Assembly (NCBI GenBank): GCA_009840575.1 | Contig: VXNO01000084.1 | Span: forward strand, 1 to 60,896 | DNA from: Chloroflexota bacterium | GTDB lineage: Bacteria; Chloroflexota; Anaerolineae; Aggregatilineales; Phototrophicaceae | Length of the DNA stretch: 60,896 nucleotides | Direction of reading: 5' to 3' | Shown: in pieces, positions 18,975-28,159 of the stretch | Layout of the letters: each line of letters opens with the position of its first letter | How positions within the stretch are numbered: the stretch's first letter is position 1 | The notes under the pieces: model-generated | Seen by the model: only the letters and a program-made list of their open reading frames with translations | The model's database searches: none | What the model was told of the DNA's origin: nothing | Translations under genes and position numbers: made by a program

Positions 18975-20801
18975 ATGGCTGCCACCACCCAAGCACGAGA
19001 AAGCAAGCGCGCGGCTGCCAAGCCGGCCACGGACGACAAGTCGATTTTGGAGATCGAAGACGATCATAAGCCCGGCTTCGACCGCGCTGTAACCGCCCGC
19101 CTCTTCGCTTATCTCAAGCCGCATCGGCGTGGCTTGCTGGTGGCGGTCGCTGGCATGTTCTTCTCCGTCATCGCCAATGTCGCCAGCCCGCCGCTGATTG
19201 GCTGGGCGATTGATGAAGGCATCCGCCGCCGCGATATGTCGGTGCTGCTGGCCGGCGTCGTTATCTTCATCGCCTTGCAGTTGCTGGGTTTCGTGGGCTT
19301 TCGCATCCAACTGGGCAATATGGCGGTCATCGGACAGACCATCATCAAGCAATTGCGCGACCAGCTTTTTGACCATGTGCAGTACCTGTCCATTGGTTTC
19401 TTCGCCGAATACGAGGTCGGGCGGCTGATCGCGCGCATCATCAGCGATGTCAATGTCGTGCGCGAGGCGGTTACTTTCGCGGCGGTCGGCAGCATCCGCG
19501 AGGTCTTGATGCTCTTTGGCATCATCATTTCCATGCTGCTGATCAACATCCCGCTGACGGCGGTGGCTTTCACTGTGCTGGTGGCGCTGCTGGTAATCGC
19601 CAATTTCTGGCGTATCTACGCGCGGGCGGCGTACTTGCGCGTCTCAGACAGCAATGCTCGCGTGAATGCCGAGCTATCCGAAGCCTTTAATGGCGTGCGC
19701 GTGACGCAGGCTTTCGCTCGCCAGCGGCAGAATTACGATCGCTTCGCCGATGATATCAATATGGACAGCCGGCGAGCCAGCGTGCGTGCGGCGCTGATAT
19801 CGGGCGCATTTTTCCCCAGCGTCGAGCTGATCGGCGGCGTGGCGACCGGCGCGCTGATCTTCGTGGGCGGCACGTTGGCGCTGGACGAACGAATCACGGT
19901 CGGCGTGCTGCTGGCGTTTATCCTCTACATCCAGCAATTCTTCTTCCCGATCCGTTTGCTGGCCCAGCGCTACAACCTGCTGCAGAATGTCATCGCCTCG
20001 GGCTATCGCATCTTCAAGCTGATGGACTTCCCGGTCGATATCGGCGATTCGGTTGACGCCGATGAGCTGCCGCCGATCGAGGGGCGCGTGCGCTTTGAAG
20101 ATGTGTCTTTTCGTTATGTTCGTGATGGCGAGCTCGCGCTCAAGAATATCAACCTGGATGTGCCGCCCGGCGCGACGGTCGCGTTTGTAGGGCACACCGG
20201 CGCGGGCAAGACAACGCTCGTCAAGCTGATTATGCGCTTTTATGACGCTACTAGCGGGCGCGTGACCGTCGATGGGCAGGACTTGCGCGCGGTAACGCAG
20301 AACAGCCTGCGCCGCCAGATCAGCGTTGTGCCGCAGGATACGCACCTGTTTTCTGGCAGTGTCATGGACAATATCCGCTACGGGCGGTTGAATGCCAGCG
20401 ATGACGAGGTTGTCGCGGCGGCAAAAGCGGTGGGCGCGCACGACTTCATCAGCCAAATGCCCGATGGTTACCACAGCGATATCAAAGAAGGCGGCGCGCT
20501 GCTATCGACCGGGCAGCGGCAGTTGATTGCCTTTGCCCGCGCCTTGTTGGCGGACCCGCGCGTGCTCATCCTGGACGAAGCCACCAGCAACATCGACACC
20601 CAGACCGAGCGTCAGATCCAAGCTGCGCTGGAGCGCCTGTTGCAGGGGCGGACAAGTTTTGTCATCGCGCATCGCCTCAGCACGATTACTTCCGCCGACC
20701 TGATCGTGGTTATGGATCACGGGCGCATCATCGAAATGGGCAACCACCAGGAATTGCTTGACCAGGAAGGCGTCTACCACCAATTGTTCACCTTGACGTA
20801 A
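18975..20801 (+). CDS. ABC exporter half-transporter, catalytic-site subunit
   Basis: A 608-residue partner of the preceding gene, 24 bases downstream with AGGAG just ahead of the ATG. A charged N-terminal tail of about 45 residues precedes the six-helix domain. Walker A GHTGAGKTT, Walker B LILDEATSNID with the catalytic Glu, and VIAHRLSTI with the switch His are intact, but the signature reads LSTGQRQ (20502-20516) instead of LSGGQ. In a head-to-tail dimer this altered signature faces the altered Walker B of the other subunit, giving one consensus and one degenerate ATP site. The pair is therefore best read as an obligate heterodimer. Confidence 0.92.
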   Translation: MAATTQARESKRAAAKPATDDKSILEIEDDHKPGFDRAVTARLFAYLKPHRRGLLVAVAGMFFSVIANVASPPLIGWAIDEGIRRRDMSVLLAGVVIFIALQLLGFVGFRIQLGNMAVIGQTIIKQLRDQLFDHVQYLSIGFFAEYEVGRLIARIISDVNVVREAVTFAAVGSIREVLMLFGIIISMLLINIPLTAVAFTVLVALLVIANFWRIYARAAYLRVSDSNARVNAELSEAFNGVRVTQAFARQRQNYDRFADDINMDSRRASVRAALISGAFFPSVELIGGVATGALIFVGGTLALDERITVGVLLAFILYIQQFFFPIRLLAQRYNLLQNVIASGYRIFKLMDFPVDIGDSVDADELPPIEGRVRFEDVSFRYVRDGELALKNINLDVPPGATVAFVGHTGAGKTTLVKLIMRFYDATSGRVTVDGQDLRAVTQNSLRRQISVVPQDTHLFSGSVMDNIRYGRLNASDDEVVAAAKAVGAHDFISQMPDGYHSDIKEGGALLSTGQRQLIAFARALLADPRVLILDEATSNIDTQTERQIQAALERLLQGRTSFVIAHRLSTITSADLIVVMDHGRIIEMGNHQELLDQEGVYHQLFTLT

Positions 20802-20811
20802 CGGAAAAACA

Positions 20812-20832
20812 AGTAGGTTGTATAATCCTACT
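20812..20832 (+). promoter_or_regulatory. -10 box inside an inverted repeat upstream of glgB
   Basis: AGTAGG (20812-20817) and CCTACT (20827-20832) form a 6-bp inverted repeat whose 9-base centre contains TATAAT (20821-20826). A TTGACG lies at 20793 but 22 bases away. The layout suggests a promoter controlled by a repressor that covers the -10 box, or a small hairpin. Confidence 0.5.
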
Positions 20833-20871
20833 CACCTCAGATTCTCGAACAGTATAGAGTTTCGGAAAAAA

Positions 20872-23082
20872 GTGAGCGCCGCTATCCACCCTGATGCCTT
20901 GAACGCGCTGGTTGCCGGCGATATGGGCGCGCCAGCTATGCTCTTGGGCAGGCAGCGCAGCGGCGACAGTGTCATCATGCGCACTTTCCGCCCCTGGGCC
21001 GCGCGCATCGATCTCGTTTGCAGCGAGACCGGTGAGCGAGTCGCCATGCAAAAGCGGCACGCAGCCGGCTTGTTCGCTGTTGAGCTGGACGCAGCCTGGT
21101 CGCAGCGAACCTACCACTACGAATGTGTTACACAAGAAAACCAACGCGAACGCTATGGTGACCCCTATATCTATCCGCCGCTGCTATCGGATTATGACCG
21201 GCATTTGTTTGGGCAGGGCGCGCACCGCGAGATTTATGAGAGGCTCGGCGCGCACTTGCGCTGTATAGATGGCGTGCCTGGCGTCAACTTCGCGGTCTGG
21301 GCGCCAAATTGCTACAAGGTCGCGGTGGTTGGCGATTTCAATCGCTGGGATGGGCGCACGCACATCTTGCAAGCGAAGGGCGCATCGGGCATTTGGGAGC
21401 TATTTGTGCCGGGCATCGGCGCTGGGGAACGTTACAAGTTCGAAGTGCGCTCGCACAATCGCGGTTACCAAGCCCAGAAAGCAGACCCCTTCGCCTTTCA
21501 AGCCGAGCTGCGTCCCAAGACCGCCAGCATCGTCTGCGATATCGACGACTATACCTGGGGCGATGCCGACTGGCTGGCGGCGCGCGCGCAAGCCGACCCG
21601 CTGCGGCAGCCACTTAATATCTACGAGGCGCACCTGGGCTCGTGGCGGCGCGGCGATGGCAATCGCTTCCTCAGCTATCGGGAACTGGCGCGGGAGTTGG
21701 TGCCATACCTCGTAGACATGGGTTACACGCACCTGGAGCTGTTGCCCATCGCTGAGCATCCGCTGGATAAATCCTGGGGCTATCAGGTTACCGGCTACTA
21801 TGCGCCCGCCAGCCGCTTCGGCGCGCCCAGCGACTTCATGTATTTGGTTGATTGCTGCCACCAGCATGGCATCGGCGTCATCCTGGATTGGGTGCCGGCG
21901 CACTTCCCCAAAGACGAGCACGGCTTGAACTACTTTGATGGCACGCACCTCTACAGCCACGAAGACCCGCGCCAGGGCGAGCACCCTGACTGGGGCACGA
22001 TGATCTTCAATTATGCTCGCGACGAAGTGCGCAATTTTCTGACCGCCAATGCGCTCTTCTGGCTGAAGAAATACCACATCGACGGCTTGCGCGTGGATGC
22101 GGTCTCGTCGATGATCTACCTGAATTTCTCCCGCGAAGATGGCGAGTGGCTGCCCAACGACTATGGCAGCCATGAGAACTTGGGCGCGCTGGCTTTCTTA
22201 CGCGACTTCAACGAAGCGGTACATTCGCAAGCGCCCGGCGCAATCACCATCGCCGAAGAAGCCACCAGCTGGCCGATGGTTTCGCGGCCCACCTATATCG
22301 GCGGGCTGGGCTTCACCTTCAAGTGGAATATGGGCTGGATGCACGACACCTTGCAGTATATGTCGCGCGACCCCGTGCACCGCCGTCATCATCACCACCA
22401 GATCACCTTCGCGCTGCTCTATGCCTTCACTGAAAATTTTGTGCTGCCGCTTTCGCATGACGAAGTTGTGCATTTGAAGGGTTCGCTCATCAACAAGCTG
22501 CCCGGCGATACCTGGCAGAAGTTCGCGGGCTTGCGGCTGCTCTTCGGCTATCAATACACGCAGGTCGGCAAGATACTCAACTTCATGGGTGGAGAATTCG
22601 CCCAATTCTCAGAGTGGAGCGAGGCGCGCAGCCTGGATTGGCACCTGCTGGATTATGAACGGCACGCCCAAATGCAAGCCTGGGTGCGCGATTTGAACCA
22701 CTTGTATCGCGCTGAAGCCGCCTTGTGGCAGCGCGATTGCGACGCCGGCGGCTTCCGCTGGATCGAGGCGGACCACGCCGAGTACAGCGTCTACAGCTAC
22801 CTGCGCTTCGCCGAAGACGCGGCGGACTTCCTGGTCATCGTGCTGAATTGTACGCCTGTCGTGCGCGAACATTACCGCATCGGCGTGCCTGAGAGCGGCT
22901 ATTATGCCGAGCTGCTCAACAGTGATGCGGGCTTTTATGGTGGCGGCGATGTCGGCAATGCTGGCGGCCTGCACAGCGAGAGCATCCTCAGCCATGGTTT
23001 GCCCAATAGCCTCAGCCTGCGCTTGCCACCGCTGGGGATTCTCATCTTGAAAAAAGCCCAAAGCGCCCAACCTTCGTGCTAG
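20872..23082 (+). CDS. glgB: 1,4-alpha-glucan branching enzyme
   Basis: Makes alpha-1,6 branches in glycogen. The 736 residues comprise an N-terminal CBM48 module pair, a GH13 catalytic barrel and a C-terminal beta domain. Catalytic residues: nucleophile Asp409 (GLRVDAVSSM), acid/base Glu462 (TIAEEATSW) and transition-state Asp530 (LSHDEVVHLK). The GTG at 20872 is chosen: the frame is open to a TTG at 20818, but that codon lies upstream of or inside the -10 box at 20821, so it cannot be on the transcript. No other glycogen genes are nearby; the ABC exporter precedes it and fhs follows 42 bases later. Confidence 0.95.
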   Translation: MSAAIHPDALNALVAGDMGAPAMLLGRQRSGDSVIMRTFRPWAARIDLVCSETGERVAMQKRHAAGLFAVELDAAWSQRTYHYECVTQENQRERYGDPYIYPPLLSDYDRHLFGQGAHREIYERLGAHLRCIDGVPGVNFAVWAPNCYKVAVVGDFNRWDGRTHILQAKGASGIWELFVPGIGAGERYKFEVRSHNRGYQAQKADPFAFQAELRPKTASIVCDIDDYTWGDADWLAARAQADPLRQPLNIYEAHLGSWRRGDGNRFLSYRELARELVPYLVDMGYTHLELLPIAEHPLDKSWGYQVTGYYAPASRFGAPSDFMYLVDCCHQHGIGVILDWVPAHFPKDEHGLNYFDGTHLYSHEDPRQGEHPDWGTMIFNYARDEVRNFLTANALFWLKKYHIDGLRVDAVSSMIYLNFSREDGEWLPNDYGSHENLGALAFLRDFNEAVHSQAPGAITIAEEATSWPMVSRPTYIGGLGFTFKWNMGWMHDTLQYMSRDPVHRRHHHHQITFALLYAFTENFVLPLSHDEVVHLKGSLINKLPGDTWQKFAGLRLLFGYQYTQVGKILNFMGGEFAQFSEWSEARSLDWHLLDYERHAQMQAWVRDLNHLYRAEAALWQRDCDAGGFRWIEADHAEYSVYSYLRFAEDAADFLVIVLNCTPVVREHYRIGVPESGYYAELLNSDAGFYGGGDVGNAGGLHSESILSHGLPNSLSLRLPPLGILILKKAQSAQPSC

Positions 23083-23124
23083 AATAGGCATAAATCTGCC
23101 GGACGTAGTCTGAAGGATTGTGCC

Positions 23125-24828
23125 ATGACTATCCCTTCTGATTTGAGCATCGCGCAGAGCGCCAAGCTGCTGCGCATCGACAAAATCGCCGAGCAAATGG
23201 GGCTCGAGCCTGAGCGGGACCTGGAGCATTACGGACCCCATGTCGCCAAGATTAAGCTGGAGGCGCTGGAACGGCTGCGGGCGCGTCCGGACGCCAAGTA
23301 TGTGGATGTAACCGCCATCACGCCGACGCCGCTGGGCGAAGGCAAATCAACCACGACAGTCGGCATCGGCCAAGCCATGAAGCACATCGGCAAGCGCGCC
23401 GTCATCACCGTCCGTCAGCCCTCGCAAGGACCAACCTTCGGCATCAAAGGCGGCGCGGCTGGCGGCGGCTATAGCCAGATCGTGCCGATGGAGAACTTCA
23501 ACCTGCACCTGACCGGCGACATCCATGCCATCAGCGCGGCGCACAACCTCATTGCGGCGATGCTGGACGCGCATATTTATCACGGCAACGAGCGCGATAT
23601 CGATATTCACAACATCCCCTGGCGGCGCGTGGTCGACCTCAACGACCGGGCGCTGCGCAATGTCATCATCGGGCTGGGCAAGCGCTTTGATGGCGTCCCG
23701 CGGCAGAGCGGCTATGACATCACAGTCGCATCGGAATTGATGGCGATCCTAGCGCTGACGACTTCACTGCAGGATATGCGCGCGCGCATCGGCAAGATGG
23801 TTGTGGCGTATGACCGCGCCAAGCAGCCCGTCACCGCCGAGGACATTCGCGCGGCTGGGGCGGCGACTGTGCTGATGAAGGACGCCATCAAGCCCAACTT
23901 GATGCAAACGCTGGAAGGCAGCCCGGCCTTAGTTCATGCCGGGCCTTTCGCCAATATCGCCCATGGCAATTCGTCGATCATCGCCGACTTGGTCGCCATG
24001 AAATGCGGCGACTATGTGATTACGGAATCCGGTTTTGGGGCGGATATCGGCGCTGAGAAGTTTTTTAATATCAAAGCGCGCATCGGTGGTTTGAAGCCGA
24101 ATGCCGTTGTGCTGGTCGCTACCATCCGCGCCCTGAAAGCGCACACGGGCAAGTACCGCATCATCCCTGGCAAGCCAATTGACGCCGGGCTGCGCGAAGA
24201 GAATGTCGCCGATGTGGAAGCCGGCGCGGTCAACATGGTGCGACATCTGGAGAATCTGCGCAAGTTCGGTGTTAACCCCGTGGTCGCCATCAATGTCTTC
24301 ACCGATGATAGCCCGCGCGAGATTGAAGCTGTGCGTGAGATCGCCCTGGCCAACGGCGCGGTCGGCGCTAGCGTGGCAAAACACTGGGCGCAAGGTGGCG
24401 CGGGCGCGGCTGAACTCGCCGAAATGATCGTCTCCGCCTGCGATAGCCCCAACGACTTCCGCCTGCTCTACCCCGATGACATGGCGCTCACCGACAAAAT
24501 CGAGACCATCGCCCGCGAGATATACCGCGCTGATGGCGTCGATTATGCGCCCATCGCCAGCCGCAAGCTCCGCCAGTACGAAGCGCAGGGCTTGCGCAAG
24601 CTGCCCATCTGCATGGCGAAGACGCACCTCAGCCTCAGCGATGACCCCAAGCTCAAAGGCGCGCCGGATGGCTTCCGCATCAGCATCACCGATGTGCGGG
24701 CGTCGGCGGGGGCGGGCTTCATCTATCCGCTGTGTGGCGATGTGCGCACCATGCCAGGTTTGGGTAGAATGCCGGCGGCGATGAATGTCGATATCGACGC
24801 GGACGGCAAAGTAGTCGGCTTGTTCTGA
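23125..24828 (+). CDS. fhs: Formate--tetrahydrofolate ligase
   Basis: ATP-dependent formation of 10-formyl-THF from formate, feeding purine synthesis, fMet-tRNA formylation and one-carbon metabolism. The protein has 567 residues, near the usual 555-560. Family signatures: P-loop TPTPLGEGKSTTTVGIG, RQPSQGPTFGIKGGAAGGGY and the C-terminal YPLCGDVRTMPGLGRMPAA. The start has AAGGA upstream at a good spacing. It is the first gene of a run of eight that overlap or nearly touch, continuing into pyrB 18 bases later, so one-carbon and pyrimidine synthesis appear to be co-expressed. Confidence 0.97.
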   Translation: MTIPSDLSIAQSAKLLRIDKIAEQMGLEPERDLEHYGPHVAKIKLEALERLRARPDAKYVDVTAITPTPLGEGKSTTTVGIGQAMKHIGKRAVITVRQPSQGPTFGIKGGAAGGGYSQIVPMENFNLHLTGDIHAISAAHNLIAAMLDAHIYHGNERDIDIHNIPWRRVVDLNDRALRNVIIGLGKRFDGVPRQSGYDITVASELMAILALTTSLQDMRARIGKMVVAYDRAKQPVTAEDIRAAGAATVLMKDAIKPNLMQTLEGSPALVHAGPFANIAHGNSSIIADLVAMKCGDYVITESGFGADIGAEKFFNIKARIGGLKPNAVVLVATIRALKAHTGKYRIIPGKPIDAGLREENVADVEAGAVNMVRHLENLRKFGVNPVVAINVFTDDSPREIEAVREIALANGAVGASVAKHWAQGGAGAAELAEMIVSACDSPNDFRLLYPDDMALTDKIETIAREIYRADGVDYAPIASRKLRQYEAQGLRKLPICMAKTHLSLSDDPKLKGAPDGFRISITDVRASAGAGFIYPLCGDVRTMPGLGRMPAAMNVDIDADGKVVGLF

Positions 24829-24846
24829 TTGCGCGAGGAGGCGAGT

Positions 24847-25908
24847 TTGAGCAATCCAGCGGGCGAAATGTCCCTCAGCCAACATGCGTCCAGCTACCAG
24901 CCACCGCCCATCAATGGCGATTTTCTTGGCAAACATATCATTTCAGTCGACCAGTTCCAACGCCGCGACCTGGACATCCTCTTCCAAGCCGCCACATCCA
25001 TCCGCAAGCGCATCCGTACACAAGACCGCGGCTTGACCGAGCTATGCGCCGGCAAGGTGATGGCGTCGCTCTTCTTCGAAGCCAGCACGCGCACTGATAT
25101 GTCCTTTCAAGCGGCTATGCGGCGGCTGGGTGGCGATGTCATCGCGGTCAGCAATGGCGTGCGCTTCTCGTCCATGTACAAAGGCGAAAACCTCTCCGAT
25201 ACCATCCGCGCGACCGGCTGCTACTCCGATGTCATTGTGCTGCGGCATCCAGAGATCGGCTCTTCTTACGAAGCCGGCTATTACCTGGACCTGCTCAACC
25301 AGCGCATTGATAACCCGACGGTCGCCATCAGTGGCGGCGATGGCATCGGCGAGCACCCGACCCAGGCGCTGCTGGATATGTTCACGATCGTTGACCGGAA
25401 GAAGTCGCTGGATGGACTGACGATCGCGCTGGTTGGCGATTTGAAGCACGGGCGCACTGTGCATTCGCTGGCAAAGCTGCTCGCTTATTATGATGCCAGC
25501 GATGTTCGCTTGTGCCTGGTCGCGCCGCAATCGCTGATTATGCCCGCCGATATCTGCGCGCTGGTAGCGGAGCGCGGCATCCAGGTGCGGCAGACCGATG
25601 ACCTGCGTGAAATCATAACGCAGACCGACGTCATCTACTGGACGCGCATCCAGGAAGAGCGCTTTGCCCAAGCCAGCGACTATCAGGAAATCAAAGACCG
25701 CTTCATCATGACGCCGAGCCTGCTGGCAGAAGCGCCCGCGGACGCCATCTTGATGCACCCGCTGCCACGCAAGCACGAGATGGGCAGTCGCGCCGACCAC
25801 GATGTGCTGGATGCCGACCCGCGCGCCATCTATTTTGAACAGATGGAAAATGGCATGTTCCTGCGCATGGCTTTGCTGGTGAAAGTGCTGCGCGGGGTCT
25901 ATGTCTGA
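24847..25908 (+). CDS. pyrB: Aspartate carbamoyltransferase catalytic chain
   Basis: Condenses carbamoyl phosphate and aspartate, the committed step of pyrimidine synthesis. The 353-residue protein shows the carbamoyl-phosphate loop FFEASTRT, HPTQALLD and the C-terminal HPLPR motif. It is longer than the E. coli chain (about 310), with roughly 30 extra residues at the N-terminus. The TTG at 24847 with GAGGAGG five bases upstream is chosen; a TTG at 24829 and an ATG at 24868 are alternatives. There is no pyrI regulatory-chain gene nearby. Its stop overlaps the pyrC start (TGATG). Confidence 0.95.
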   Translation: MSNPAGEMSLSQHASSYQPPPINGDFLGKHIISVDQFQRRDLDILFQAATSIRKRIRTQDRGLTELCAGKVMASLFFEASTRTDMSFQAAMRRLGGDVIAVSNGVRFSSMYKGENLSDTIRATGCYSDVIVLRHPEIGSSYEAGYYLDLLNQRIDNPTVAISGGDGIGEHPTQALLDMFTIVDRKKSLDGLTIALVGDLKHGRTVHSLAKLLAYYDASDVRLCLVAPQSLIMPADICALVAERGIQVRQTDDLREIITQTDVIYWTRIQEERFAQASDYQEIKDRFIMTPSLLAEAPADAILMHPLPRKHEMGSRADHDVLDADPRAIYFEQMENGMFLRMALLVKVLRGVYV

Positions 25909-26984
25909 TGCCGATCATCCGCATCCCCGGCATGATCGACCCGCACACCCACCTGCGCGACCTGGACTGGGCGCACAAAGCCACCTTCCAGAGCGAAACC
26001 AGCGCTGCCATCGCCGGCGGCTATACGGCGGTCTTTGATATGCCCAACACCGCGCCATCCACAACCAGCGCAACGCTGCTGGAGGAAAAGCTGGCGCGCA
26101 TTGATCAAGCCGCTCATTGCGACTGGGGGCTATACTTCGGCGCATCCCAAGCCGACAACACGGGCGAATATGAAGACATCGCTGCGCGCGTCTGTGGCTT
26201 GAAGATCTACAACAACGCCACCACAGGCGACCTGCTCATCAGCAGCCGAGCCATGCGCGAGCGACATTACCGCGCCTGGAAGACCAACCGCCTCATCGCC
26301 GTGCATGCCGAGGGCGAAACCATCATCAACATCCTGGATTTGGTGCGCAAGTATCGCCAGCCCACGCACTTCCTGCATATCAGCAGCCAGCGAGAAATCA
26401 ACTTGCTGGCGGCGGCAAAAAACGAGGGCTTGCCCGTCAGCATCGGCGTCTGCCCGCATCATCTCTTTCTCAGCGAAGACGACCTGCCCAGCCTGGGCGG
26501 GTTCGGGTTGATGAAGCCAGAGCTGAAAACAAAAAATGACCAACGCGCCCTGTGGCGGGCGATACGCCAAGACGTGGTGGATATCATCGAATCGGACCAC
26601 GCGCCGCATACCCTCGCCGAGAAGCAATCGGAATCGCCAGCTTATGGCGTGCCAGGCGTAGAGACGACCCTGCCGCTGATGATGCAGGCGGTCAAAGATG
26701 GCCGGCTGCCCTTGCAGCGCGCCTGCGATATGCTGTCGCTGAATGTGCAGCGCGCCTGGCGCATCAAGCCATTTCCCAAGACCTATACCATTGTCGATAC
26801 CGATGCCAGCTTCATCATCGAGCGGCAAAACTTGCATAGCCAATGCGGCTGGTCGCCCTTTGAGGGGGCGCGCGTTTGCGGACGGGTGCGCGAGGTTTGG
26901 ATCCGCGGGCACAAAGTCTATGATGGCGAGCGGGTGCTCAGCCGGCCTGGTTTTGGGCACAACCTGTTTGGATTGGCAGCGTGA
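25908..26984 (+). CDS. pyrC: Dihydroorotase
   Basis: Zinc amidohydrolase that closes carbamoyl aspartate to dihydroorotate. The 358 residues show metal-binding DPHTHLRD, the carboxylated Lys in GLKIYNNATTGDLL, His residues in IAVHAEG and FLHISS, and the catalytic Asp in ESDHAPHTLAEK, then VPGVETTLPLMM. It is shorter than the 420-residue classical type and resembles the compact, CAD-like form. It starts within the pyrB stop and its own stop overlaps the pyrD start, so it is translationally coupled on both sides. Confidence 0.96.
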   Translation: MPIIRIPGMIDPHTHLRDLDWAHKATFQSETSAAIAGGYTAVFDMPNTAPSTTSATLLEEKLARIDQAAHCDWGLYFGASQADNTGEYEDIAARVCGLKIYNNATTGDLLISSRAMRERHYRAWKTNRLIAVHAEGETIINILDLVRKYRQPTHFLHISSQREINLLAAAKNEGLPVSIGVCPHHLFLSEDDLPSLGGFGLMKPELKTKNDQRALWRAIRQDVVDIIESDHAPHTLAEKQSESPAYGVPGVETTLPLMMQAVKDGRLPLQRACDMLSLNVQRAWRIKPFPKTYTIVDTDASFIIERQNLHSQCGWSPFEGARVCGRVREVWIRGHKVYDGERVLSRPGFGHNLFGLAA

Positions 26985-28159
26985 AGGCGAGGCAGCGCCT
27001 GCTGCGCATGATTAATTTCGTCTATAGCGGGTTCTGTCGCCTGCTGCTGTTTCGGTTGTCGGCGCAGCGCGCGCACCAGCTTGTCCTGATGCAGCTGGGC
27101 TGGCTGGAGCGCTGGCGGCTGCCGGTTATCATGGCGGGGCGGCTGCGAGCCTGGCTCATGCCCGCGCGGGCAGTAGAGGTCGGTGGCGCGAAATTGTCGG
27201 CGCGGCTCATCCTGGCAGCGGGCTTGGTCAAGGGGCGCGGATTTTCCAGCGAAGACGGGGCATTGCGCGCTGCTGGACAAGGGGATGCGAAATTTATGCC
27301 CGGCTGGCGGATGTTGCCGGCGCTGGTCGGTCCGGTTGAGTTCGGCAGCTTCACGCGGTGGCCACGCTTGGGCAACGCCGGTACTACCCTCTGGCGGCAG
27401 CAAGCGACGCAATCCACCCAAAATCGCGTCGGCTTGCGCAACCCCGGCGCGCGCGCGGCGGCGGCATTTCTGGGCGCGCGCAAAGAGCGATTGCCCCCAG
27501 ACTTCGGCATCAACATCGCGGTTTCGCCGGGCCTCAGCGAGCTTGCCCGGCAGCAGCGCGAAATCACCGAGTCGCTGCAATTTTTCCTGGCGGCGGACTT
27601 GCGACCAAGCTGGATTACCCTCAACATCAGTTGCCCGAATACCGAAGACGACCCCAGCGGGCATCAACTTGAGGCGGGCGCGCGGGCTCTCTGTACTGCC
27701 TTCATCGCCGAGCTGCGGTCGCGTAAGCTGGAGATTCCGCTATGGGTCAAGGTCGGGCCCGGTTTGGCGGCGACACAATACCACATGCTGATGCGCATCT
27801 TCGCCGAGGTGGGCGTGCGCGCCGTGATTGCCACCAACACCCTGGCAAAGCCCAGCCCGAGCGACCCCGCCATGAACGCGGGCGTGGGCGGTGGCGCATT
27901 GCGAGCCAGCGCGCTGCGGGCTGTGCGCGAATTGCAAATTGCCAAAGCACGGCTCGGCTGCAAAGTCGATATCATCGGCTGTGGCGGAGTCGTGGATGGC
28001 GAGAGCTTGCATGACTATAGTCGACTTGGCGCTGTGGCTATGCAATACTGGTCGGCGCTGGTTTTTCGCGGTCCATTCGCCGCGGCATTAATCGAGAGTG
28101 AGCTTGACCACCATGAACGCAGTTATGCAGCGAGCCATCGCGAACGCCTTGCTGGATAG
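26981..28159 (+). CDS. pyrD: Dihydroorotate dehydrogenase, class 2-like
   Basis: FMN enzyme that oxidises dihydroorotate to orotate. At 392 residues, with an N-terminal amphipathic region (about 1-45), it looks like the membrane-associated, quinone-linked class 2. Recognisable blocks are LILAAGLVKGRGF, a VGLRNPGA block, LNISCPNTEDDPSGHQ, LWVKVGPGL, ATNTL and IIGCGGVVDGESL. Several blocks are unusually divergent: GNAGTTLWRQQ stands where family members have GNPKPR. The start is GTG, overlapping the pyrC stop (GTGA). Its 3' end overlaps pyrE by 47 bases. Confidence 0.9.
   Translation: MKARQRLLRMINFVYSGFCRLLLFRLSAQRAHQLVLMQLGWLERWRLPVIMAGRLRAWLMPARAVEVGGAKLSARLILAAGLVKGRGFSSEDGALRAAGQGDAKFMPGWRMLPALVGPVEFGSFTRWPRLGNAGTTLWRQQATQSTQNRVGLRNPGARAAAAFLGARKERLPPDFGINIAVSPGLSELARQQREITESLQFFLAADLRPSWITLNISCPNTEDDPSGHQLEAGARALCTAFIAELRSRKLEIPLWVKVGPGLAATQYHMLMRIFAEVGVRAVIATNTLAKPSPSDPAMNAGVGGGALRASALRAVRELQIAKARLGCKVDIIGCGGVVDGESLHDYSRLGAVAMQYWSALVFRGPFAAALIESELDHHERSYAASHRERLAG

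Noticed and set aside
20818-20871. Upstream TTG start for glgB adding 18 residues
   Set aside because: That codon is at the edge of the -10 box and cannot be on the transcript. The GTG at 20872 gives the usual N-terminus.
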